Below, piece after piece: positions 16,248 to 25,114 of a DNA stretch of 64,000 nucleotides (positions are counted from its first letter, which is position 1; each line of letters starts with the position of its first letter). The DNA is taken from contig NZ_JALJWR010000001.1 in assembly GCF_024169315.1 (NCBI RefSeq), positions 5,568,501-5,632,500 of the forward strand. The letters run 5' to 3'. Position numbers and translations under genes: made by a program. The stretch is from Pseudomonas migulae. Its GTDB lineage: Bacteria > Pseudomonadota > Gammaproteobacteria > Pseudomonadales > Pseudomonadaceae. Below the pieces are notes generated by a model that was not told the origin of the DNA, ran no database searches, and saw nothing but the letters and a program-made list of their open reading frames with translations.

Positions 16248-18374
16248 ATGCTCGAACAGGCTCAACGCGTCCTCAAGGACATCTTCGGCTACGACAGTTT
16301 TCGTGGCCGTCAGGGTGCAATCATTGAGCGCGTGGCCAGTGGCGGCGACGCCCTGGTGCTGATGCCTACCGGTGGCGGCAAATCCTTGTGCTTCCAGGTG
16401 CCGGCGCTGTTGCGCGAAGGCCTGGCAGTCGTGGTGTCGCCGTTGATCGCGTTGATGGACGACCAAGTGGCGACCCTTGAAGAACTGGGTGTCGCGGCCG
16501 CTGCGTTGAACTCCACGCTGAGCGCCGAGCAACAACGCGATCTCGCCGCGCGGATCAAACGCGGTGAAGTGAAGATGCTTTACCTGGCGCCCGAACGCCT
16601 GGTCCAGCCGCGCATGCTGGCCTTCCTGCAAAGCCTCGAAATCGCCCTGTTCGCCATCGACGAAGCGCATTGTGTGTCCCAATGGGGCCACGACTTCCGC
16701 CGCGAATACCTGCAACTGGGCCAGTTGGCGGAGCTGTTCCCCAACGTCCCGCGCATCGCCCTCACTGCGACGGCCGACAAGCGCACCCGGGAAGAAATCG
16801 TCGATCGCCTGCATCTTCAGGATGCCGAGCGCTTTCTTTCGAGCTTCGACCGCCCGAACATTTTCTACCGCATCGTGCCCAAGGAGCAGCCGCGCAAGCA
16901 GTTGCTGGCGTTCCTCGCCGAGCGACGCAGCGATGCCGGCATCGTCTATTGCCTGTCGCGCAAGAAAGTCGACGAAGTCGCCGTGTTCCTCAGCGAGCAA
17001 GGCTTCCCGGCGCTGCCGTATCACGCCGGCCTGGCCAACGAAACCCGAGCCCACCACCAGAAACGCTTCCTCAACGAGGAAGGCCTGATCATGGTCGCCA
17101 CCGTGGCGTTCGGCATGGGCATCGACAAACCCAACGTGCGGTTTGTCGCGCACCTCGATCTGCCAAAATCCCTTGAGGCGTACTACCAGGAAACCGGCCG
17201 CGGCGGCCGTGACGGTCTGCCGGCGGATGCGTGGATGGCCTACGGCCTGCAAGACGTGGTGATGCTCAAGCAGATGCTGCAGAACTCCGAAGGCGACGAG
17301 CGCCACAAGCGTCTGGAGCAGCACAAGCTCGACGCCATGCTCTCACTCTGCGAAGAAACCCGCTGCCGGCGTCAAACCCTGCTGGCGTACTTCGACGAAG
17401 ACATGCCGGAGCCGTGCGGTCACTGCGACAACTGCGTCGATGGCGTCCAGACCTGGGACGCCACCGAGCCGGCCCGTCAGGCGCTCTCGGCGATTTACCG
17501 CACCGGCCAGCGCTATGGCGTCGGCCATCTGGTGGACGTGTTGCTGGGCAAGGACAACGAAAAGGTCCGCAGCTTCGGTCATCAGCATCTGTCGGTATAC
17601 GGTGTCGGCAAGGCGATGGGTGAAAGCGAATGGCGCTCCCTGTTCCGGCAACTGGTGGCCCGTGGCCTGGCCGACATCGATCTCGAAGGCTACGGCGGCC
17701 TGCGCCTCAGTGACACCTGCCGGCCGCTGCTCAAGGGCGAAGTGACCCTGGAGCTGCGTCGCGACCTCAAGTCGCAAACCACGGCGAAAAGCAGCAAGAG
17801 TCAGGCGAGCCAACTGGTTCGCGGCGAAGAGCGCGAACAGTGGGAAGCCTTGCGCGCCTTGCGTCGCAAACTCGCCGAAGAGCACGGTGTGCCGCCTTAC
17901 GTCATCTTCCCCGACTCGACGTTGCTGGAAATGCTTCGCAGCCAACCGACTTCGCTGTCGGAAATGGCCACGGTCAGCGGCGTCGGTGCACGCAAACTCG
18001 AACGGTATGGCGAGGCCTTCCTTGAAGTGCTCGGTGGCCAGGTCGAGGCGCCGAAAGTGGTGGCCGATGTGCGCCACGAACTGATCACTCTCGCTCGGGC
18101 CGGCATGACGCCGCTGCAAATCGCCGGTCAACTGCAATGCTCGGAAAAGAACGTCTACACCATGCTCGCCGAGGCCATCGGCAAGCAGCAGCTGTCGCTG
18201 GAACAGGCGCTGGACCTGCCAGAAGACTTGATGGGCGAAGTCCAGGACGCGTTCCTCGATGGCGAGGGTGAATTGCCGCCGGTGGCGGAGATTGCCGCGC
18301 TGTTCGCCGGTCGCGTGCCGGAAGGTGTTTTGTACTGTGTTCGAGCCGCGCTGCAATCGGAATTCGAGATCTGA
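16248..18374 (+). CDS. recQ: ATP-dependent DNA helicase RecQ
   Basis: 708 residues, the usual RecQ length. It unwinds DNA 3'-5' in recombination and replication repair. Walker A is MPTGGGKS (residues 39-46), the DEAH box is in [10 protein letters not shown], motif V/VI is in [18 protein letters not shown] and [12 protein letters not shown]. The zinc site is the cysteine set CEETRC...CGHCDNC, followed by a winged helix and a C-terminal HRDC domain. The start at MLEQAQR is preceded by GGAG and avoids an 18-residue unconserved extension. It is followed by a MarR-type gene. Confidence 0.97.
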   Translation: MLEQAQRVLKDIFGYDSFRGRQGAIIERVASGGDALVLMPTGGGKSLCFQVPALLREGLAVVVSPLIALMDDQVATLEELGVAAAALNSTLSAEQQRDLAARIKRGEVKMLYLAPERLVQPRMLAFLQSLEIALFAIDEAHCVSQWGHDFRREYLQLGQLAELFPNVPRIALTATADKRTREEIVDRLHLQDAERFLSSFDRPNIFYRIVPKEQPRKQLLAFLAERRSDAGIVYCLSRKKVDEVAVFLSEQGFPALPYHAGLANETRAHHQKRFLNEEGLIMVATVAFGMGIDKPNVRFVAHLDLPKSLEAYYQETGRGGRDGLPADAWMAYGLQDVVMLKQMLQNSEGDERHKRLEQHKLDAMLSLCEETRCRRQTLLAYFDEDMPEPCGHCDNCVDGVQTWDATEPARQALSAIYRTGQRYGVGHLVDVLLGKDNEKVRSFGHQHLSVYGVGKAMGESEWRSLFRQLVARGLADIDLEGYGGLRLSDTCRPLLKGEVTLELRRDLKSQTTAKSSKSQASQLVRGEEREQWEALRALRRKLAEEHGVPPYVIFPDSTLLEMLRSQPTSLSEMATVSGVGARKLERYGEAFLEVLGGQVEAPKVVADVRHELITLARAGMTPLQIAGQLQCSEKNVYTMLAEAIGKQQLSLEQALDLPEDLMGEVQDAFLDGEGELPPVAEIAALFAGRVPEGVLYCVRAALQSEFEI

Positions 18375-18459
18375 GTTTCAAATTTCGGACAGGGTTGTAT
18401 TGATGTAACGATTCAGTACAGAGCAAGCCTTGCCTCCAGCCAAGGGACATGCTTAGCTG

Positions 18460-18472
18460 ACTAATAATTAGT
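18460..18472. promoter_or_regulatory. Palindrome ACTAATAATTAGT upstream of the MarR-type gene
   Basis: Perfect 13-bp dyad (ACTAAT-A-ATTAGT), 33 nt before the start codon. TTAG/CTAA arms of this kind are typical MarR/SlyA operators, so autoregulation is plausible. Confidence 0.45.
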
Positions 18473-18505
18473 TTTTCTCTATTTCAGTCTAACCATGAGT
18501 GCTTT

Positions 18506-18940
18506 ATGCCGTTAACCGATCAACACCGATTTGGCATGCAACTGGCCCAGATGTCGCGCGGCTGGCGTGCCGAACTGGACCGCCGTCTGGCCGGTTTGGG
18601 TTTGTCCCAGGCGCGCTGGCTGGTACTGCTGCACCTGGCGCGTTTCGAGGAGGCGCCGACCCAGCGCGAACTGGCGCAAAGCGTCGGCGTCGAAGGGCCG
18701 ACCCTGGCGCGACTGCTCGACAGTCTGGAAACCCAGGGCCTCGTCCAGCGTCAGGCCGTGGTGGAAGACCGCCGGGCGAAAAAAATCGTTCTCTGCGCAC
18801 CGGCCCGTCCGTTGATCGAACAAATTGAAACCATTGCCACTCAACTGCGCCACGAGCTGTTTGACGGCGTTGACGAGGCGGATTTGAAGGTCTGCATGCG
18901 CGTTCACGGGCACATCCTGGCCAACCTGGAAAAATCTTGA
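18506..18940 (+). CDS. MarR/SlyA-family transcriptional regulator
   Basis: 144 residues with a winged helix-turn-helix: LSQARWLVLLHLARFEEAPTQRELAQSVGVEGPTLARLLDSLETQGLVQRQ, then the wing VVEDRRAKKIVLCAPARPLI. The recognition helix is around GPTLARLLDSLE. SlyA-type members respond to phenolic ligands or act against H-NS-like silencing; the ligand here is unknown. It lies between recQ and the fimV-like gene, as in P. aeruginosa, and has an operator-like palindrome just upstream. Confidence 0.88.
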   Translation: MPLTDQHRFGMQLAQMSRGWRAELDRRLAGLGLSQARWLVLLHLARFEEAPTQRELAQSVGVEGPTLARLLDSLETQGLVQRQAVVEDRRAKKIVLCAPARPLIEQIETIATQLRHELFDGVDEADLKVCMRVHGHILANLEKS

Positions 18941-18962
18941 GGCAGAACCGGGTGTAAGCTTT

Positions 18963-18991
18963 TTGAGATACCCCGTTGGGCAGACTATAAA
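18963..18991 (+). promoter_or_regulatory. Sigma-70 promoter for the fimV-like gene
   Basis: -35 TTGAGA and -10 TATAAA separated by 17 nt. A hairpin with arms CGTGTTCG/CGAACACG (19009-19035) lies in the leader between this promoter and the start codon. Confidence 0.6.
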
Positions 18992-19068
18992 GAACTACTA
19001 GGCAATATCGTGTTCGTACCGGATGTGCGAACACGCACCGGTTGGTTCTGGTTATCTAAGGGATGCTC

Positions 19069-20823
19069 ATGCTCGAGAGTTGGCACGTTGTATTGCGGTG
19101 GTGCGCCAGGCTGGTTCTGGCCGGTGGGGCCGTGACGTATTCGGCACTCGCCCCCGCATTGGGCCTGGGTGAAATCACCGTGCATTCGGCACTCAATCAA
19201 CCGCTGCGTGCCGACATTGCGCTGGTGGATGCTGCCGGTCTGGAGGAGGGCGATCTGTCAGTCAGCCTGGCGACCGCCGACGAATTCAGTCGCGCCGGCG
19301 TCGAGCGCGTATTTTTCCTCAATGACCTGAAGTTCACGCCCATCCTGCGGGGCAACCGCAGCCTGATCCGGGTGAGCTCCCATAAAGTCGTCGACGAACC
19401 TTTCCTGAATTTCCTCGTGCAACTCAATCAGCCCAATGGGCGTGTGTTGCGTGAGTACACGGTGCTGATCGATCCGCCGGGCACACCGGGGATTGTGCCG
19501 GTGACTGACGAACCGGCCGCCCGCTCGCCGGACGCTCCATTCCCGAGCGTCAAACCGGCCACTGCACCGCCACCGGCGGCCAAAAAAACCGCCCCTAAAG
19601 TTGAACAGCCCGCCGCCCCCGTCGTTGATCCCGTCGCCGAGCAATTGGCCGCGAGCGTGCTGCAAAACCAGCAACTGCAAAAAACCGTCGACGAGCTGAA
19701 TGCAAAAATTCAGGGCCAGGACGAACAGATCGCCGGCCAGAAAAAACAGATTACCGAACTGCAAACCCGATTGGCGGAGGTCCAGGCGCCCCCGGTTACG
19801 CCGGAGGCTGTGGCGCCAGCCCTGGTCGCGGTACAAGAGCCCGAGACGACCAACTGGCCGATGATCATCGGGCTGCTGACGTTGGTGGCCTTGCTGTTGC
19901 TTGGGCTGTTTGTTCGCCGTCAACGACAACAGGTTCAGGTCCTGGCGGCAGATCCTCCCGTGTTGCCGTCGCGCCACGAGCCGGTGCTCGATCAAACCGT
20001 GGAGCCGTCAGCGAAGTCCACCCCAGCGAAACCTGTGCCCGATCTTCAAGACGAGACGCCGTCAGGCGATGTGTTGGAAGGCGTGGGCATCTACCTGGCC
20101 TATGGCCGTTATTCCGAAGCAGCGGGTTTGTTGCGCGATGCCTTGGCGAAGGAGCCACAACGCACGGACCTGGCCGTGCAATTGCTGGAAATCCTCGGCA
20201 AGCAAGGTGACGGGCCAGCCTATGACGCTCAGGAAAACAGCCTGCGAGAGGCCGGGTTCGATGCTCGGCAACTTCAGGATATTCGTGCGCGCTACCCGAA
20301 ACTGGACAATGCGTTGCCCGTGGCGGCTGTGGCAGCCATCGCAACCCCCGTTAAATCCGAAGCACCCCCCGGCGACGAGTTCCAGTTGAATCTGGATGAC
20401 TTGTCGATGGATTCGAGTTGGGACCTGGTCAGTCCCTTCGAACGCGCTAAACCCACGGACACACCACCCGAGGTCGCGGAACCCGCTTTCACCTCGAACC
20501 TGCACGTGTTGCCCGATGTGTTCGAGATGCCTGAAGAACCGACACTGGACGAGCCCGAGCTTGAGTGGGTCGCCGAGCCGGACTCACAGTCTCTGGACGA
20601 TGACTTTCTCAACGAATTCAAGGATGCCGACCCGTCATTCGAGCTCGAAGCGCTGAGCCTGGAACCCGCTGAGCCGGACAACGCAGGCAAACTGGAACAG
20701 GCCCAGAACTGCATCGATGACGGCGATCTGGACAGCGCCATCGAGCTGCTGAACGAGTTGCTCAAGGACGGCGATGAGCCACTCAAACAAACCGCGCGGA
20801 CATTGTTGGCCGGTATTCGCTGA
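19069..20823 (+). CDS. FimV-like inner-membrane protein
   Basis: 584 residues. The signal-like N-terminus is followed by the FimV N-terminal domain (GLGEITVHSALNQPLRADIALVDAAGLEEGDL, then FLNFLVQLNQPNGRVLREYTVLIDPP). A Pro/Ala linker, a coiled coil (LQKTVDELNAKIQGQDEQIAGQKKQITELQTRL) and one membrane helix near residues 263-280 (MIIGLLTLVALLLLGLFV) come next. The C-terminal half is acidic and has TPR-like segments ending in the FimV C-terminal motif AQNCIDDGDLDSAIELLNELL. FimV proteins organise poles and type IV pili; this shorter paralogue may be a separate polar protein. ATG at 19069 is preferred because AAGGG is 6 nt upstream. Confidence 0.85.
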   Translation: MLESWHVVLRWCARLVLAGGAVTYSALAPALGLGEITVHSALNQPLRADIALVDAAGLEEGDLSVSLATADEFSRAGVERVFFLNDLKFTPILRGNRSLIRVSSHKVVDEPFLNFLVQLNQPNGRVLREYTVLIDPPGTPGIVPVTDEPAARSPDAPFPSVKPATAPPPAAKKTAPKVEQPAAPVVDPVAEQLAASVLQNQQLQKTVDELNAKIQGQDEQIAGQKKQITELQTRLAEVQAPPVTPEAVAPALVAVQEPETTNWPMIIGLLTLVALLLLGLFVRRQRQQVQVLAADPPVLPSRHEPVLDQTVEPSAKSTPAKPVPDLQDETPSGDVLEGVGIYLAYGRYSEAAGLLRDALAKEPQRTDLAVQLLEILGKQGDGPAYDAQENSLREAGFDARQLQDIRARYPKLDNALPVAAVAAIATPVKSEAPPGDEFQLNLDDLSMDSSWDLVSPFERAKPTDTPPEVAEPAFTSNLHVLPDVFEMPEEPTLDEPELEWVAEPDSQSLDDDFLNEFKDADPSFELEALSLEPAEPDNAGKLEQAQNCIDDGDLDSAIELLNELLKDGDEPLKQTARTLLAGIR

Positions 20824-20867
20824 GCATCTATCATGGCGACGCCCCCTGGTTCAGGAATTCCCTCGTC

Positions 20868-21155
20868 ATGACCGCGCACAAACCCGAAATCGTCATCACC
20901 TACTGCACGCAATGCCAATGGCTGTTGCGTGCCGCGTGGCTGGCGCAAGAACTGCTCAGTACTTTTGGCGATGATCTGGGCAAGGTCTCGCTGGTGCCTG
21001 GCTCCGGTGGCGTGTTTCACATTTTCTGTAACGACGTGCAGATCTGGGAGCGCAAGGCGGACGGCGGTTTCCCGGAGGCCAAGGTGCTCAAGCAGCGGGT
21101 CCGCGATCAGATCGATCCGGACCGCGACCTCGGGCACAACGACCGCACTCAGTGA
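20868..21155 (+). CDS. SelT/SelW/SelH (Rdx) family thioredoxin-like protein
   Basis: 95 residues with the family pattern beta-C-x-x-C-alpha: IVITYCTQCQWLLRAAWLAQELL (Cys13 and Cys16), then KVSLVPGSGGVFHIFCNDVQIWERKADGGFPEAKVLKQRVRDQI. In eukaryotes the second Cys is often selenocysteine; here it is Cys. A small redox role is likely but unproven. It follows the fimV-like gene by 44 bp and overlaps the end of the convergent EamA gene by 7 bp. Confidence 0.88.
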   Translation: MTAHKPEIVITYCTQCQWLLRAAWLAQELLSTFGDDLGKVSLVPGSGGVFHIFCNDVQIWERKADGGFPEAKVLKQRVRDQIDPDRDLGHNDRTQ

Positions 21156-22042
21156 GACGCGGCTTCGGCAGCGACCGCTTTCTTGCTTGAAGCGCCCGAA
21201 AGCCTGCTGGACACCACGATCGCCACGATGATCAAGGCGCCGCCGAGCAGCATGCGCAGCGTCGGGTTTTCATTGAACAGCAGCCACGCCATGGTGATGC
21301 CGTATACCGGCTCCAGCGCAAACACCACGGCGGCGGTGCGCGCCTTGATCACCGCGAGGCTGGCGACGAACAGGCTGTGAGCGACACCGGTGCAGAACAC
21401 TGCTAGCAGGCCGATCCACAGCCAGTCGATGGCGCGGACTTCGCTCAACTGTGGCGCCGCCATGGGCAGCAAACACAACGCGACCACCACGTTCTGGCAC
21501 AGCGCAGCCTGTACCGGCGGAATTCTCGCGGAGCTGGCGCGGTTGGTCAGGGACAGTAGCGCGAACAGCAGCCCGGAGCCCACCGCCCATAACAGGCCAG
21601 TGGTGGCGCCACTGGCAAGATCGAAATCAGGCGTGACCAGCACCAGTCCTACACTGACCAGCACCACCAGCAGGATTTCATTGGCGCGAATACGCTCGCG
21701 GAAAATCAGCCCTTCCAGGATCACGGTAAATGCCGGGAAACTGGCGAACCCCAGGGTCGCGATCGCCACGCCTGCGACTTTCACCGCGATAAAAAAACTC
21801 ACCCAGTGCCCGGCCAGCAGCAATCCACTGAGCAGCAGGCGCCGCCAATCCACGGCCTGCAATTTCTGCCAGCGCGTCTGGCTGGCGAACCGTGCGAAAA
21901 CAGCCAGGGCGAGCACGGCAAAGGCCGCGCGACCGAAGACGATGACGGCAGGGGAGGCGGCGGCGAGTTTGCCGAACACACCGGTCAGGCCAAACATCAG
22001 TGCACCGATATGCAGAGCGCCAAGGGCGGTACGGGGAGTCAT
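21149..22042 (-). CDS. EamA/DMT-family transporter
   Basis: 297 residues with about ten hydrophobic helices in two EamA repeats (from LGALHIGALMFGLTGVFGKLAA, and a second around LLWAVGSGLLFALLSLTNR). The family exports metabolites or amino acids from the cell. The closing segment ALEPVYGITMAWLLFNENPTLRMLLGGALIIVAIVV is typical. The start at MTPRTALG is preferred over an upstream in-frame codon. It lies 75 bp behind an AraC-type gene on the same strand, which may control it. The substrate is unknown. Confidence 0.88.
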   Translation of the reverse strand: MTPRTALGALHIGALMFGLTGVFGKLAAASPAVIVFGRAAFAVLALAVFARFASQTRWQKLQAVDWRRLLLSGLLLAGHWVSFFIAVKVAGVAIATLGFASFPAFTVILEGLIFRERIRANEILLVVLVSVGLVLVTPDFDLASGATTGLLWAVGSGLLFALLSLTNRASSARIPPVQAALCQNVVVALCLLPMAAPQLSEVRAIDWLWIGLLAVFCTGVAHSLFVASLAVIKARTAAVVFALEPVYGITMAWLLFNENPTLRMLLGGALIIVAIVVSSRLSGASSKKAVAAEAASH

Positions 22043-22117
22043 TGCGATCCTTAACAGCAAATCAAACGGAGTACATTGAACCGCGTGAGAGCAGTTATGT
22101 CTGTCGGCAGACTACCG

Positions 22118-22876
22118 TCATTTGTCGCCAGCCTCGCGCCGCAGCTTTCCGGGAGAGGCACCGAACTCCCGCAACACCGCCGCTGAAAATGCACTTTGCG
22201 AGCTGTAGCCAACCCGGCTGGCAATCTCGCCAACCGGTAACGCCGAATCCCGCAACAGACTCACGGCCATGTGTAAACGACGACTGCGAATGTAGTCCAT
22301 CGGCGTCTGCCCGCATTCCGCGACAAACCGCGCATGCAGCCGGGCGATGGACAGGTCGGCGATGCGCGCCAGATCGGCGACTTGCAGCGGGTAGGCCGCG
22401 TGCTGATCGATGTGCGCATTCAGCGCAGCGTAGGGCAGACGTCGCCCGCCCGTGACTTGCGGCCTGGCATTGTTGAGGCTCGCCAACAACAGCACCGCGC
22501 CTTGCTGCGCAATCAGCGGGTCGCTGACCTGGCTGCCCGCCAGCCAGTTGACCAGCTGGCTTTGCCCGGCATCCAGCGGCAGGCGTCCGGCGTTGTCGAG
22601 CAGCCGGCGACTGGCATCGGCGTGCTCGCCAAGGGACTGCGCCACCCATTGATCACTGGGCACGTCCAGCACCAGGCAACGGCTGCCATTGGTGCTGCCA
22701 CAGGCATGATGGAATCCGGACGGGACCACCACGAAACTCTGCTGAACCACCTGACTGCCGTGCCCGTCGACCTCGAAATCCAACGCGCCCGAGAGCCCGA
22801 ACACCAGTTGCGCGTGGTCGTGACTGTGGACGATCAGGTCGTGAGTGTATTGGCGCAGCGTGAGGATCGGTCTCAT
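22118..22876 (-). CDS. AraC-family transcriptional regulator with cupin sensor
   Basis: 252 residues. The N-terminal cupin-type domain includes HSHDHAQLVFGLSGALDFEVDGHG and a Gly/His pattern. The C-terminal double helix-turn-helix (about 150-250) includes LQVADLARIADLSIARLHARFVAECGQTPMDYIRSRRLHMA and GEIASRVGYSSQSAFSAAVLREFGASPGKLRR. The start at MRPILTLR has GGGAG 8 nt upstream. It probably regulates the downstream EamA exporter; the inducer is unknown. Confidence 0.88.
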   Translation of the reverse strand: MRPILTLRQYTHDLIVHSHDHAQLVFGLSGALDFEVDGHGSQVVQQSFVVVPSGFHHACGSTNGSRCLVLDVPSDQWVAQSLGEHADASRRLLDNAGRLPLDAGQSQLVNWLAGSQVSDPLIAQQGAVLLLASLNNARPQVTGGRRLPYAALNAHIDQHAAYPLQVADLARIADLSIARLHARFVAECGQTPMDYIRSRRLHMAVSLLRDSALPVGEIASRVGYSSQSAFSAAVLREFGASPGKLRREAGDK

Positions 22877-23011
22877 CGCAGGTCTCCCGAGTAAGGCTGC
22901 CAGTCTACACCGAGGTCGTTCAAACGCGTTGTCACAGGACTGACTTGTCACTGTCATGGGCAATTAACCCGACCGGCGCAAGCTTGCAAAAACAATCGCA
23001 GAGGGTTGCCC

Positions 23012-23827
23012 ATGACCAGCGCCGAGCTCGCCAAACCCAGTCGTAAGCAACGTGTGCGGACCTTGTGGATTTCCGATGTGCACCTGGGCACCCGGGATTG
23101 CCAGGCCGAGCACTTGTCGCAGTTTCTCAAGGGCTACCACGCGGACAAGATCTACCTGGTCGGCGACATCATCGATGGCTGGAAACTGCGCAGCGGCATG
23201 TACTGGCCGCAAGCGCACACCAACGTGATCCGCCGCCTGTTGACCATGAGCAAGCGTGGCACCGAGGTGATTTATGTCACCGGCAACCACGACGAATTCC
23301 TGCGCCGGTATTCGAAGTTGATTCTGGGCAACATTCAATTGGTGGATGAAGCGGTGCACGTGACTGCCGATGGCCGTCATTTGCTGGTGATCCATGGCGA
23401 TCAGTTCGATGTGATCACCCGTTATCACCGCTGGCTGGCCTTTCTTGGCGACTCGGCCTACGAATTCACCCTGACCCTGAACCGCTGGCTCAATCACTGG
23501 CGTGCCCGTTATGGCTACGGTTACTGGTCGCTGTCGGCGTACCTCAAGCACAAGGTGAAAACCGCCGTCAGCTTCATCAGCGACTTCGAAGAAGCCATCG
23601 CCCACGAATGCGTCAAACGCGAACTGCACGGGGTGGTGTGCGGGCACATTCACCATGCCGAGATCCGCAAGGTTGGCGGAGTGGACTACCTCAATTGCGG
23701 GGATTGGGTGGAATCGTGCACGGCGCTGATCGAGCATTGGGATGGTTCGATCGAGTTGTACCGGTTGGCGGATGCCCAGGCGCGGGAGGCGGAGTTGAAG
23801 GCCATCAAGGTCGCGGAGCCCGCCTAA
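23012..23827 (+). CDS. LpxH-like UDP-2,3-diacylglucosamine diphosphatase family metallophosphoesterase
   Basis: 271 residues with the calcineurin-type metal-binding motifs in order: SDVHLGTRD, GDIIDGW, GNHDE, HGDQFD and GHIHHAE. This branch (longer than E. coli LpxH) is annotated as UDP-2,3-diacylglucosamine diphosphatase, which makes lipid X in lipid A synthesis, but several paralogues per Pseudomonas genome make the exact substrate uncertain. ATG at 23012 is chosen with GAGGG 6 nt upstream. It stands alone, with a REPIN just downstream. Confidence 0.85.
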   Translation: MTSAELAKPSRKQRVRTLWISDVHLGTRDCQAEHLSQFLKGYHADKIYLVGDIIDGWKLRSGMYWPQAHTNVIRRLLTMSKRGTEVIYVTGNHDEFLRRYSKLILGNIQLVDEAVHVTADGRHLLVIHGDQFDVITRYHRWLAFLGDSAYEFTLTLNRWLNHWRARYGYGYWSLSAYLKHKVKTAVSFISDFEEAIAHECVKRELHGVVCGHIHHAEIRKVGGVDYLNCGDWVESCTALIEHWDGSIELYRLADAQAREAELKAIKVAEPA

Positions 23828-23845
23828 TCCGCCGGTGTCTGAATT

Positions 23846-23942
23846 GGCCCCATCGCGGGCAAGCCCACAGTGATCGGGGTGAACCTGAAGTCTGTGAACG
23901 CCCGAGAATCCTGTGGGAGCGGGCTTGCCCGCGATGGGGCTG
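23846..23942. repeat. REPIN, left arm partly deleted
   Basis: Arms CATCGCGGGCAAGCCC and GGGCTTGCCCGCGATG; the left arm has lost the GCTCC part before CACAG. It fills the gap between the phosphoesterase and HD-domain genes. Confidence 0.85.
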
Positions 23943-23952
23943 GTGGGATCTG

Positions 23953-24543
23953 TCAGGCCGGCGCGTGTTCCTCCATCGCCGCCTTGTAAATTGAATGCTT
24001 GGGATGAGCAAACAACCGCTCCATCATTGGTTCGAAGAAACTCAGCGGCAGTGTCTCGTACGCCGGATCAAACGCCGCCGCATCGTACTTCGCGCAGAAT
24101 TCGATAGTCGCCTGATACTGCGGATGCCCACTGAACTGCTCGCGCAGATGCCGATCCATGCCCAGGTGATGGAAGAAGTAGTACCCCTGGAAAATCCCGT
24201 GTTTCTCCACCATCCACAGATTCTCGGCGCTGACGAAGGGCTTCAGGATCGCTGCCGCAATATCCGGGTGATTGTAGGAACCCAAGGTGTCGCCGATGTC
24301 GTGAAGCAGGGCGCACACCACATACTCTTCGTCGCGGCCATCGCGCCAGGCACGGCTGGCGGTTTGCAGGGAATGGGTCAGGCGATCCACCGGGAAGCCG
24401 CCAAAATCGCCCTCCAGCAGTTTCAGGTGCGCCGCAATCCGTGTCGGCAATTGCCTCGCATACGCACTGAAGTCGGCGGCAATGATTGCCCAGTCTTCTT
24501 GCGTCCCGTCCTGCATGTGGGTGAAACGGGCATTGGCATTCAT
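23953..24543 (-). CDS. HD-domain phosphohydrolase
   Basis: 196 residues with an HD metal site: H near residue 57, LLHDIGDTLG with His81-Asp82, then HHLG later. HD proteins of this length act on phosphate esters or, in the PhnZ/MIOX-like subgroup, are mixed-valent iron oxygenases; the exact reaction cannot be told from sequence. GAGGA lies 6 nt before the start. No partner genes suggest a pathway. Confidence 0.8.
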   Translation of the reverse strand: MNANARFTHMQDGTQEDWAIIAADFSAYARQLPTRIAAHLKLLEGDFGGFPVDRLTHSLQTASRAWRDGRDEEYVVCALLHDIGDTLGSYNHPDIAAAILKPFVSAENLWMVEKHGIFQGYYFFHHLGMDRHLREQFSGHPQYQATIEFCAKYDAAAFDPAYETLPLSFFEPMMERLFAHPKHSIYKAAMEEHAPA

Positions 24544-24642
24544 CGGCTATCCTCTTGTTCTTGTCGAAAGGGATTTTTTGAGTGTAGGACCTGTAACCAT
24601 TACCGCACTGGCTGCGCAAGACGCTTTGCTGGCCCAGCGGGC

Positions 24643-24954
24643 CTAGAACGATACGCGGCCCAGAATCATGTCGCGGTACATGACGAAATCGCCGAGCAGG
24701 CTGTAAAGCGGATGTTGGAAAGTCGCAGGACGGTTCTTTTCAAAGAAGAAATGCCCGGCCCAGGCGAAGCTGTAGCCGGCCAGCGGCAGGGCCAGCAGCC
24801 ATAGCCAGGCCCCTTTGCCGATGGTCAGGGCCAGAATGAAAATAACCAGTGTCGTGCCGATAAAGTGCAATCGTCGGCAGGTACTGTTGCTGTGTTCACT
24901 CAGGTAATACGGGTAAAACTCGGCGAAGCTGTTGAAACGCTTGATGTTTTCCAC
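24643..24954 (-). CDS. Mpo1-like (DUF962) membrane protein
   Basis: 103 residues if GTG at 24954 is used (VENIKRFNSFAEFYPYYLSEHSNSTCRRLHFIGT). Two hydrophobic segments follow (LVIFILALTIGKGAWLWLLALPLAGYSFAWAGHFFFE) and then NRPATFQHPLYSLLGDFVMYRDM. These match the Mpo1/YGL010w family, whose yeast member is a fatty-acid alpha-dioxygenase; the conserved His residues (HFIG, GHFFFE) fit metal binding. An upstream ATG at 25035 would add 27 residues that do not look conserved. Confidence 0.82.
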   Translation of the reverse strand: MENIKRFNSFAEFYPYYLSEHSNSTCRRLHFIGTTLVIFILALTIGKGAWLWLLALPLAGYSFAWAGHFFFEKNRPATFQHPLYSLLGDFVMYRDMILGRVSF

Positions 24955-25114
24955 GACTGCGATCTCTGTGGTTATTGTTCTGACTGCAAGTTGTTCTGCG
25001 GGTAGCTTATTTGAGTCTAGAGTGATCATTGGCATCAGCCAGTGACAATGGGCGCCACTTTAGTATCCTTCGGAAATTGGCCGCAGCATGCGGCTCACCA
25101 AGTAAGTAAACGCC

